From Odontesthes bonariensis (Eukaryota; Chordata; Actinopteri; Atheriniformes; Atherinopsidae), in NCBI RefSeq assembly GCF_027942865.1, contig NC_134510.1, positions 22,809,209 through 22,873,208 of the forward strand: a stretch of 64,000 nt of DNA. Direction: 5' to 3'. Below, one piece after another: positions 35,195 through 47,100 of this stretch; the first letter of the stretch is position 1; each line of letters starts with the position of its first letter. The notes below the pieces were generated by a model. The model searched no databases and was not told where the DNA came from. It worked only from the letters and a program-made list of their open reading frames with translations. The position numbers and the translations under genes were made by a program.

Positions 35195-38100
35195 CACGGC
35201 AGGGGGGGCCGCCTGGCATTTGTATGTGAGTGTGCAAGCGTTTGTGTGCTTTCTTTTCCAGTGAATAGCGCCGAAGGTGGGAAGGCCATGCCTGGTCTTT
35301 ATGCCCTCCAGAGTTTAGTGTCAATAATTGAAGAGTGGTATTTACAGAGAGGGGCGCGGGTGAGGCGGCGCACATCGGAGGGACTGAGAAGGAATTAAAA
35401 AAAAAAATTAAAAAAAAAAAAAAAAGTGAAAGAAATCTTTAAAGCTCTGTTTGATGAATCGCGGCTATATATTTGAAACATACACTTGTCTGCTCGATCA
35501 CTCATCAATTTCCAGTATAAATGGCCTCAATTTCAGTGGCTCGCAGCCCTCAGTTCTGCGCTAGAACTCCTATCAGTCATTAGCGCTTGAAGTAATTTTC
35601 TATGATTACTGCCACACCGACAGCAGTGCAGCAATTTTCTGTTGTGATCCAGTGATTAATTTTGAGTTAATCTTGTTGGGTGCTTTATGGCTGTTACTGA
35701 CAGGAAATGAGAAGAATCTCCCCTCTCCATCCCCACTTGCAGCCAAACCGCTCAGCTGCAGTCATATCGCCGAGCGTATGTGTGTAGGAAGTGAGCTGTC
35801 AGGTGTATCAGTAAAATGACAACGTCTCGGTCCATAGTTTCTGACACGTCGTTTGTCTTCATCCTCCTCTTGGTGTCATCCAGCCTGAAGCCCCGACTGC
35901 ACCATGCTCAGTGTTTTACAATGTCAAATATTTTGCCATGTACGCAAGCATGCATACGCATGCGCTCGTACCCAGTTTTGGTCACAGTTGCTTGTGGCTG
36001 TCGGCTGTTTGAAAGTTCCTGACGACAACTGAGTTTAAGGGTGGAGCTTGTTTTCTGTCTGTCTCTCTCAGACAGATTGATAGAAGCATCTTCTCCTCAC
36101 TTTGCTTCATCATCTTCTGCATCACATTCACTCACTTGTGTGATTACTATCTCTCCTTGTACACTAAAAACCCATTCTGCTGATCTTAAGCACGGAAAGT
36201 TGTGTGCTTTTTGTCTGTAGTGGTACTGGCTTTCGAGCTACCCCGAACACAACCTATCATCTGTATTTTCTCCCATGTTTTATTATTACTTTTAATTAAA
36301 GATTATTTTTCTGTAGCTGCAAGGAGTGTAAGAGCCTTTTGTATTTAAGGATAGTTAAAAGACCATAAAAGAAACATAGTTTCTCTCTCAGGCTCTTTCT
36401 TTAATTGGAATTTAGCCATGTACATTGTTATTTATTTATTGTCTGACTTTAGATTGAAGTAAAGCAGGCAACGTGTCAGTGCCATCGTTTGATTACTTTT
36501 GCCGAAATTGTGCGTGACATTATCTTGTTAGTGGGGAGAATGTAGCTGTGACACTGTGGTGATAGATTCAATAACGAAAAATTACAGGTTTTCGCAAGTC
36601 TGTTAGTTGCACCTGACAATTTGTGAGCACTCACTCGTTGACAGTCCAAGTCAGAAACTTCACACATTATGACCTCTTGCGCTGTGAAATAGCACCTCTG
36701 CTCCCTTTTTATTCTTTTTGTAGGTTATATTTCATTAAAGCAAATTATTTTTCTTATGCAGCTAATACAGTCGTATACAACACTGCATGTATCAGGATAT
36801 GATATAAAAAAAATGATCTGGTCCTTACCAAGTCCAGGGAAAAGCAAGGATGTGCTGTGCTGTAGTTGTCTTTGCTAAACCTAAAAGAATGTCATTGCAG
36901 TGTAAGCAAACAGCATGTGTTGCAGATCTTACACGGCGTCTCTTTTTCGTCATACTGCTGTTTATTTCATCAAGATCATGTCAAATGAAGAACATCTGTG
37001 TTGCTCTGTGTCCTTGCATGCGAGATGGCTGACCAACGTATCCCACTGCTGATCCTCACTGACTGAATGTTCTTACCAGTCTCTACCCAAAAATCCCAAC
37101 TACTAGACAGGAAAACTGAGTGAAACGCACAGACATGTGCATTCTTTGAAATCTTTGCCAACTTGATGCCCAGCAATGAGCCATCAATGAAGCCTCACGC
37201 AACTCTTGCTGAACGCTGCTTATGAGCAGCTGGACACACTGGGCAGTGACGCAGAGCAACACGGACGTTCTTTGGCTGACAAAGCAGTGACGAAGCAGAA
37301 CATTCTCTGGCGCAAAAGTGGAACGTGAAAATCTTTGTTTCAAGCGGCGGCACTTTGCTCCTCTGTAGCCTCCTTGTGAATTAGCTCTCAGCTCCCCTTG
37401 CTGCTGCAGAAGTGCTTCACAGAACCCCACTTGAAACAGAAAACAGGATATCCCTCTAAAGAAAACCGCGTTTTGCTGCTCTAACATCGCAGCCGCTAAA
37501 GATAAATTTTCTCACTTACAAGGACACGCAAACACGCGCATATTACTGCCGTCATCATCATCACCACCACCAATTCGTTCGTCACGCAGAAGACGGGCCG
37601 ACAGACAACCGTTAAGGTGTCTTTCAGAGTCGTTGTCAGACAAACCAGTGGGTTGTCACACAGTTACTCACCTAGACTTTGTCACTCGTTTGCCTCTCCT
37701 TATGCATTGTCTGTTTCTTTCCTTACTTTATTTTTTTTCTTCTCTCTCAATGCCTAGCTTGTATTTCTCGTATAGCTTGCAAGCAGCGCTTACATGGGTA
37801 TCTTCCAAGATTTATTTGCTTTAGTGTACATGTCCCCGTTTGCCCACGTGTGTGAGAGCTAAGGCTTGCCCTTGCTTGTAAAGCGATTTGTCTTTTCTCC
37901 TGTCTCTGCCGCGCGCTCCAGTAAAATGATTCTGTTTAACAGAATTGCCTAAAGATGACACACACACACAAACGCAAGCAGAAACTGCCCCCGCTTATAT
38001 CGGACATTATAAATGGGTCTCTCCCTGGAGTGCCTTATTTTTTATTTTTTACAACAAGGCCTGAAGTAAAGAGGACAACATGTATGTTATGTCTTTGGTA

Positions 38101-41100
38101 TGTGTTAGTGTCTTTGTGGTGCACCGTTATTGTTCGCGGGTCACTTCTGCAGTGTTGATGCAGTGTTTTTTGCATTTTCTGTGCAGCCCCCCCCCCCCCT
38201 TCTGCGTATAGCAGCCCTCTTTTTCTCTTATCTCCATGAGAATATTAATCTTGTTGTTGTTTAGAGCGTGAAACAGCTTAAGAAACTATGAATCTTTAAT
38301 CACTTGCCTCTGGGGTGACCAGTGTAGTTAGGAAGTTGGAGACAATATAATTCTTATCATTGCTCACTTATCCTCGCTCCCAGATATCGCTTGTTCTATT
38401 TTTGTTGCCCCCAAACTGCCTGTTCTATTAGCAGTTTAATACCAAGACGGATCCCCCCCCCCACCCCCTCTTATCTTTTAGATCTAGTGGTTAGCTCAAA
38501 TGACTCGATCTGTATGACTGTATGTGTGTGCATCTGTGATACAATAAGAGTCAAGTTGATATTTCTGACACTGGGCATGAATCCACAGTTCATCAACTGG
38601 GATTGAGTGTTTTTATTTGTGTGTTTTTAATCAGCAATTAATTAATTTAAGACAATGGGTTTTCAGCTGATAATTGGTCTGGCAATCAGTCGAGTGACTC
38701 CCTGACATGCACATTATTACTTTCTTAATGAGATACTCTCAATTGACCCGGCTCCCTCCCTTTGTCTGTGCAGGTAATGTAGCTCTTTATTGCATCCGGA
38801 ACCACATTGACTTAATGAAAAGAAAGGAGATTTCCAAGGAGTAGGATGGGTGAAAAAAAAAAAAAAAAAAAAAAATCGGGATGTTCTCCAGCTAATGAGA
38901 CTGCCTTAACAAGAAACTTATTCTTGCCCTTCACCGCGGGTGATTGGCTAACAGTCGCCTCCAAACTGAAGTTGACAAAAATCAATACATCATCACTTGG
39001 GGCCACACACACACACACACACGCACACACACACACACACACCAACCACAGTTTCCACATGGAGAGATGGAGCAAAACAAACACGCAGCCTACTTTAGTC
39101 AAGGTCTGATTTCTGTAATGGAAACTTCCCACAGACGGTGCTATGACAAAGGTCACCTCACATTTGATTCCTTTGAGACCTCAAACCACCTCTCCAGGAT
39201 GCTACAGAGAGAATATCTTGTCAAAACATGAGGGGAGGAAGAATGCAGACCATATGTCGAGCTGATCTTTAGGTTTATCATGCATCATATGGAGTGGATG
39301 GGAGTGGTTAGAACTTATTGACAGTCAGTAAATAGATTAAAAGGGCTACCGAAGACGGTGGCTGCAGTGACTATCGACTGTGTGATAAGCACTGTTGAGT
39401 GTGTCTATTGACTGCCATGTCTGTTGTCTTGTTGGTATTGATAACACTGTGAATGGGATGCTGACCCTTTGGATGCTTATCAGACCCCATGATCGCTCTG
39501 ATTGATTAAATTCCTCTAAGATGCAAAACACTGCGAGCAACAACAATGTGTCTGTCTGCACATCGGGCAGAGCTCAGATGACACGAGTGAATTTGTGAAA
39601 ACTTACCCGTCTTTTTATTTTTTTATTTTGTAACTGTTACACAAATGGTATTTCTGTCTCACTGTCTTGCTGTTTCTGTGTTTTAGATGGCAGTAGATGT
39701 GTTGGAGGGTCTTCTGGAGGAGGATGATGAAGTTGTCCAGGTAAATTTAAAAAAAATAATTAATTAAAAAAAATCCATGGCTACTGTAAAATATTTTGTG
39801 GTGGCCAGCGTAGCTTTAATTTATAGTGTTATTTGATAACAAAAAGTTTTATATTTGTGAAATTGGATATTCATGTTTTTTTGTCTGTTTTGTTTCTGAT
39901 GTGCTCACATACTGCACTGTGCAAAAGTCCTCAGATCCACTTAATTTTTTTTTTGACACGTTCCTAGCTAAACAGGAAATGGGAGCAGCATTTCCTAAAT
40001 GGAAATACAGTGTGTAAGAAAAAAACTGGGTTTGTAGAATTCTAAAGCTTGAAAGTCATCATGTGCGTTAGGCTGAAATACTGGGTCGTAATACATCAGG
40101 ATCTGCCTTGAAATGGTTTTTCCTCATATCCGTCTGGACGATCTTTTGCTGTGGCTGTTGCTAAATTCAGCCCCTCTTCCTCATCTCTTTACTATGGTGT
40201 GCTGCAAGGGTCTGTTTTTGGGGCATTTATTGTTTCTTCTGCATATCTTAGATTATTTTAAGGACATCTCTTATCACTGCTACGCAGATGATATCCAGTT
40301 ATATAATCTTTTTTAACCCAATTATGTTTTTAAGGTCCAGATCTTGCTCAGGTGCTTAGATTCTGTCAGAATTTGGATGGCTGACATGATAGTGGAGACT
40401 CTTGACCCGCTCGCCTCATTTGTTAAACCCTCAGTTAGGAACCTCGGGGTAACTCTTGACTCAGCGTTGACTTTGGATGCTCACGCTCTTGTTTTTATCA
40501 TTCAAATATATTGCCAAGCTAAGTTCCATTGTGTCACGCTCTGAGACGGAAATGATCATGCATGATTTAATCTCATATCGTTCTATATTCACTTGTCTGA
40601 GTAAATAAAAAATCCCTGGAACGTCTTCAGGTTGTACAGAACGCTGCTGCGAGGCTTCTAACAAAATCAAATCAAAAAGACAGAGTACATTTCAATATCT
40701 TGGTTTGAACATTTAGGGCTCTACACGGTCAAGCCCTAACTTGCATCAGAGAACTTCTGCAGCCATATCTCCCCAGCACGTCCTTCAGGTCATCTGATCA
40801 GGGCCTGCGGGCTGCGCAGCCCACACGGTTGAAATCTAACGGTGACAGAACCTTTGCAACAGCGGTTTGGGCTTTCTGGAGCTCCCTTCCTCCAAGCCTG
40901 AGGTCCGTGGACTCTTTGATCTCTTTTGAAAAGCAGCTGAAAAGCCATCTTTTTAAACTTGCTTTTGTTGTAATGTTTTTATATTTTTCACGTTTCCTCT
41001 ATTTTTATTGTGAAGCGCTTTGTGTTTTTTTTTTTTTTTTTTTATCTTGAAAGGTGCTATATACATAAAATTTTACTTACTTTTTTCTTCAACACAGCCT

Positions 41101-44100
41101 GAATCCCTTTAGACTTTCTTTAACCCATTGGCGCCTAAAGCACCTGCAAAAAAGGCTGCTCAATGCCTAAGCCAGTTTTTAGAAAAGGTCCCCAATGCCT
41201 GAAGGTTTTTTTTTTTTAACTAAAAACAATTATTATTATTAGTAGTAGTAGTTGTAGGCACCACTTCAGCTACATTACTGGCCATGATAGAGACGTCATT
41301 GCAAAATAATAATATCAGCAAAAATAATGAATGATAAAAAAAAAACCTGCAATATATCTTGTATTGTGCAGTTATACTACTGTATACTTCAGTGACACGA
41401 CTTCTAAAACATCATAGTTGTCATACTGCAGTAATTCGCACCGGACTCTTTTTTTTTTTTTTACATAAAGGCAACGCCACTCAAATAAGAATGAGAAGTC
41501 GTCAGAAAGAAGCGCAAGAATAAATAATTACCTCCAGATCATGTCGAAACGATCTCGTGCCATCACTCGGGCGACATTTGTCTGATACAGCCACTTGCTC
41601 TGCCTCCAGTAATCCCGGCGAGTTTGTAGTTTGATTATTCCAAAAGTTAGGCAGAGACCGATGAAAGATTTCATCTCCTGCTTTGACACGGGGCTCCACT
41701 TCGAGTTGAGTGGTGTGTGGCCGTGCGCCTGATCCGCATATAAGTTTGTCTGTGTCCCCAACATATCCCAAACTTCATCAGTGAAAATATGCGAGAACAC
41801 ATCTAAAGGACTTGCATCTTCAGACATTGGCACCTTCAGCCCCGGTGTACGAGTAAACTTTTGTTGACGTCGGGGGCGAAATCCAGCGGACTGCCAGTCT
41901 ACTTGAAAGCCAAAAAATTCCTCTCCAAACAAATACCAATTATTGTGCATTACATGCGTCTTGAAAATAATAATAAATGAACAATGTTGCGCTATGCAAC
42001 AACCGGCGTTAGGGACCATGTTGCGCTTCGCAACATCCGGCGTCAATGGGTTAAGTAGTCTTCAGGAATAGTTGGCTGCCTTTTTGTTCCGTTCTCTGTC
42101 CGGACGGCCCCACAGTGCTTGAGTAATGTTGAGGTCCGGGCTCTGGGGAGGATTCATCTCACTGATTTTCATCCCACTTCTTGTGTCATTTGGCATACCT
42201 CAGCCTTTTCTTCCTTTTCTTTCCATGGAGACCATTTCTGATGAGGCTTCAGCCAACAGCAGATGGATCAGCTGAAGGTCCAGATACATCTTTTTGATCC
42301 TGTGTCAGGTCTTTGCTGGATTTCTTCCTCGTTGTTTGTCTTGTAGAACATCGCTTTACTGTTCATCTACTAGAGATAGTAGATAGTTTTTATACCTGCT
42401 ACCTCTTCTTTTGTCCTCCGCTTGTTTCACCTTCATATTGCTGCGAAGATGACCCAACCTACTGAGAGAAGAGTGTGAGTGTTCTTGGGGATTGGGTGGA
42501 AAAAAGAGCACAACATTCAAATAAGTTCACCTGCAACCAGATGGATTGATAGTCTCATCCCATGCCAAGTAGGTCTAATTGGGTAATGGCCAAACCACTA
42601 TTCAAAATACAAAAAAGACTGAAGTTCTAGAAATTGAAGAGGGCTCTTTGGGAATGCAGTCTGGTTGTCTCTAGACAACTAAATTGATTTAATTAATAAG
42701 CAAAAGAAATTTCTTCCTTAATAAAACCATTCATTGTGTTCTTTTATGCCGTGGGACTGCTTTGCTCTGGAGCCATTGAAAGTATCAAATGCAAGATGAA
42801 ACCAGAAGGTGACTTGGCATTGTAGAGAAAATGTGTTAACTAGTGACAGAAAACTATGTTTCAGGTGAAGGTCTCAGGTCTTTCAGCAAGACACAAAAGC
42901 AGGGCTCAATTCACAAATGTAACGGCACGGAATAATGGTGGAAAGGGAAATGACTGATTGAAAGCAGCAAGTCTCTTCTGCCACTGCAGAAAGGACTCAT
43001 GCTAAGTTTAAACTTCAACGCAATGGAAGAATGACTCTAAGAGAGATTCTATAGGGCTCCAAGCAACAGTTCGAGGCTGTCGTCTCTGTGAAGGTTCTGC
43101 TGACAATTATTAATGAAGGATGCCAATAATTGGGTCTGCAGTACATTCTGTGTTTGTGTTGTTTCACAATAAGGCGAGTTTTCTTTCTCTTGTTTAGTAA
43201 CCTTGGAGAAATATTCAGATGTTCCAATATGTTTTCACTTTTGTTCATCTCTGAAGACATTGAGCAGAATTCCTGAATTTCAGAATTTCTGACTGTACCC
43301 GCTGAACTCGTTACAGACCGGCATATATAGCTGTACTTTTTGCACTGTAGTGGAAACTATGTGCTGCCAGTTCGCTGTCAGTTCTACAGAAAGCGAAGGT
43401 GTGTCACTGAGTGCCAGACAGAGACGCACCACCACCACCTCCCCCTCCCCCTCAAGCTTAGCCTCCACACTCACAAACCTCTTTGCAGACGGATTGAGAG
43501 CAGTCATCGGGGGGCTGAACTTTTAAACTCACTTCGGAGAAGCACAACTGTGACACTCAATTTGAGTGGGCCTTAAAGCCAGTCTCTGGTTCCACAGGTC
43601 AAATGTTGTTGTTTTTTTTGTTATCGTGTCTCGGTGACATTGTAAGAGTTATTTTTCTTTTCATTTTTTTTTAATGTCACAAATGACTTCATTATAGTCT
43701 GTCACTCTCTTATTCTTTTCCCTCTTATTTCCTCCCTTATGTGCGGTAGATAAGGGGCAAGCTCTCGCCTACGTCTACGTGCTCTCGAGCATCTCAAATT
43801 CGGAGACATACTTGTATAACATTAAGGCTGCACAAACAACTGAGCTGGCGCCTTGCAGATCTTGTTTCGGAGGTGTTCGGTTGATTCATGATGCTTTTGT
43901 TCTTTCCTCTGCGCCGCCATATGGAAGCCAAGATGCACCTTAACTTTGAAATGACAATATTCGCAGTGATGTGATTGACACGCACGGCATTTCTTTTATT
44001 ATGTGTGCTTCTTTCTGGGGGTTACAGCAGGGTATAATTGACTCTCTGAAGTTCTTAATTAGCTAACTTTCCTTGTCATTTTAAGTGCCGACGCTCACGC

Positions 44101-47100
44101 AATCTCACACCCAGCAGATATTTCTAATTGAACCATTTGCAAAGAACTTTCCTGCCTTGTTGGTTGTCTTTCTAAGTTTGTCATTTTTCGAATTTTTTTT
44201 TAAAGTTAAAATTTTGAATTTAAGTGGCCCAGTTTTATTCTCGAAGCTGTTTTGCATTAAAAAAAAAGCACTAGTGAGAAAAAATGTCACAGCCCTTGTT
44301 CTGCATCGCTGCCGCAGTCATCCAGTGCTGCTGTTGTTCTGATAAGTATGGCTGCAGGGGTGAGCCTCCCACTCAACATGCAGAGCGACAATTCCGAATT
44401 CAGCGTGGCATGCCATGATGCGTTTGTTAGCTAAATGGTTGATTTGTCGGAGGTGCGGGTTCCTACTGCCTCTGCCCTCTATGAATAATGAATAAAGCTA
44501 ATATTTGTTTCTTGGTGCTTGAAGAACAGTGGGTGGGTGATCTTTGGCCTGAGATGAGAGGCGAGCACGCACACCTCAGAGTTTGCCGAGAGTCGAACGT
44601 GATCGTTGTTCGAGGTGGAAGACGGATCTTAGCTCGGGGGGCAGAAGTGTGAGTTTGCAGGATAAGGAGAACGAGCTGGTTTCGGTGTTTTCAGCATAGC
44701 TGCTCCTAAGTTAAAAATATATCACCTCTGCCTGAACTTCATGAAGAAACTGAATTATTTTAAAAGTGATGCTATGGATTCTTATTCTTTTTCTCTCTTT
44801 TTGTTGCTTTTATGCTCATTTTCATCCTAATTTCCCTTCTTATTTTTTCCGGTCATTCTCACAGTTCAGACACACTCGATCAACTCTCCGCGGGGCTCTC
44901 TTGATCGTATTTGTAGTGAAATGTTTGAGGATAATTAAAGCAGTTATTTTTGTATTATTCTAGAAAAAGTGCCCTTGTGTTATTAATGAAATGTAGTTTT
45001 TCATGTTAGTTCCCTCCTTGTCTGTCAGACTGGATTGACAGGTTCACCAACCTGATGAGCACCAATAACTCTTTTTATCTGTGCTTTGAAGATCAGGCCC
45101 TCGTAAATCATTGGACCTCTTTCTTATAGAACATTCCTCTTTCTCCGATGCCTCCTCTAGACTCCTTTCGTTGCATCTTAGTCCGACTCACCGGACAGGT
45201 GGCGAGCTGACAGGCATTTAGCAACTTCCTTGCTTCAGAGCTGTCATTTCAAGCCAACGCCAGTTAAATCGTGTGACACACTTACATAATTTAACAATTC
45301 ATGTTGCAGCATACAGCTGTATTTGGTGATTTCTGTCAGATAAATGTGTATATTTATCTCGAATTCCCTTTACATTGTCGGATTAACCTGACGTAAAGGA
45401 TTCTGAAATTATGGATTCCTCTATAAAGTACATATATATGTATATATACGTATAAAATACTTTCTTTTGGACGACTTTTGTTACTGAATGCATCTCTTTC
45501 ACTGCATGTTTGAAGTTCTTTTCCCCCCTGTAATTTCCTACTAAGGCAGAAAAAGTCCTTTGTATAAATATTAGAGGGCACAAGTCTAAGATTATGTGTA
45601 AAACGCAAGAATTAACAATGAATAAACTATATTTAAAGCCTCCTCGGATTTAAAAGCAAGAATAGTATTTTACACAGCACTCAGTATGATAGATGATTTT
45701 AAAATAACAAGTCATTGTTTGCCTGAGGCAATTATTTGTTTTTAAATTGTAATTACATCTTTTACTACACAAAAGCTAAAAGTGCATACATCAGCACCGT
45801 CCTTCTGCATTTGTAAATTAATGCAGTAAAGGTCAGGCTGAGTTATCAAGTGACTGATTGCTCACGTGTCTGTTTCTGTTTATATGTGTGCGAAACCTTT
45901 TTGTCAAAGAGGGAACACGGGATGTCGTGCCCCGCGATGGCCACAGATCTGTTTTTCCTTGTCACAGAACACATACTGCAACTAAGAGCACTCTCTTTTC
46001 GTGCCTAATTTCACTTCAACCCACCATCCTCTTTGTGCGTCTCCCAGGTGTGGTATCTGTCTGGCTGGGTGTGCTACCTCCAGTGGGAAAAGGCAAAGGA
46101 GCTGCAGCAAAGAGAGGAAAGAGAAGTAACGGAGGACGAGAAGGAGGAGGGGAAGGCACTGCAGGAGGCGGCCAGATCATACCTAACTAATGCTAAGAAG
46201 GTAATTTTCATTAAGATGTCCTCAAAATATCTTAATTTGGTTCCTTTTTTTAGTTTTTTTTTTTTTTGTTTTGATGGGCCGACACTTGTTGGAAGGGGTT
46301 TTATTACAATGGTAATTTGTAAAGTTTTCATCAGTTCGTGAGGTGGTGACCTCCTCGCCTGTCCCCATCTCTTCTCTCATCCGCTGCACATGTGTGTCAG
46401 CTTTGCTCGGGTGAGTGTCTCCGCCCTGCAGTGTGCGTCCGCAGTGGTTGACCCAGGTCGCATTCACATTTTGCCCCATTAAACACGTGACTCCACAGCT
46501 GTGCAGTGAGTCGACACATTGAGCAGTTCTTGACCAGTGACGGTCGCAGTCGAAGGGAAAACACAGCTGAGCGGTGCAGCAAACGGTGCGTGATTTGATC
46601 CACACAAGTCGTTCCATTCACTAGCGAAGCAACATGAGCTATAGCTAAAGCAGTTTGAAGCAAATAAACTGGGCTACTGCGTAGTGTGGCCAGAGGGCGG
46701 CTGTGTAAGCTGCACTGCTCACGGTTGTAATTCAGTAGAAGTAGTAGACTGCTCATAGTTGGCTTAACTTGAAATACACAATTAAGGGAAGAACAAACAA
46801 ACAAAACAAAAAACAAGTGCAGTGGACATCAGCATGGGGTGGAAATAAAGGAGTATATTGTACTTAGAAAGATGCTGATCGGTCTCTCGTATTATTTGTT
46901 TGCTGGCTCAAACAGGACACAGCTGTTGAGTCCTGCCGTTTTTCTCTTTTATCTTTGCCTGAGCAGATGCGGTTTTTCAAAAGTGTTTCCATCCCTCAAT
47001 GCACACCAACTCTTCTTTGACAGGGGTCAAAAACAGCTTAAGTAGAGGCTTTTTTTTTTTTTACTGCCTCCATGTTTTTGTGATTCCTACTTTCTAAATG

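Larger units (their letters stand above)
35102..39686. other. Acl4-like intron 8
   Basis: 4.6 kb between exons 8 and 9. It contains the GT repeat above, a CA repeat at 39003-39042 and homopolymers at 35397-35425 and about 38856-38876. No exon or identifiable transposon. Confidence 0.6.
41124..42050. mobile_element. Non-autonomous piggyBac derivative with intact ends
   Basis: Flanked on both sides by TTAA (41120-41123 and 42051-42054), the piggyBac target duplication. Terminal repeats are CCCATTGGCGCC (left) and CCCATTGACGCC (right, inverted), 11 of 12 identical. Length is 927 bp, against about 2.5 kb for autonomous piggyBac, so most of the transposase gene is missing. The right end carries two hairpins. 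Confidence 0.88.
39911..43350. mobile_element. Tc1-like DNA element (Tc1-C) interrupted by a LINE and a piggyBac
   Basis: The left end ACTGCACTGTGCAAAAGTCC (39911-39930) and the right end around 43331-43350 (reverse complement reads CTACAGTGCAAAAAGTACAG) resemble an inverted pair. Between 42055 and 42140 the minus strand reads MNPPQSPDLNITQALWG, a degenerate Tc1 C-terminal motif (SPDLN-IE-W). Removing the LINE (about 40090-41087) and the piggyBac (41124-42050) leaves roughly 1.5 kb, the usual size of a Tc1 element. The 36 bp between the two insertions fit the same element by recall of related fish copies. Extent is inferred. Confidence 0.6.
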
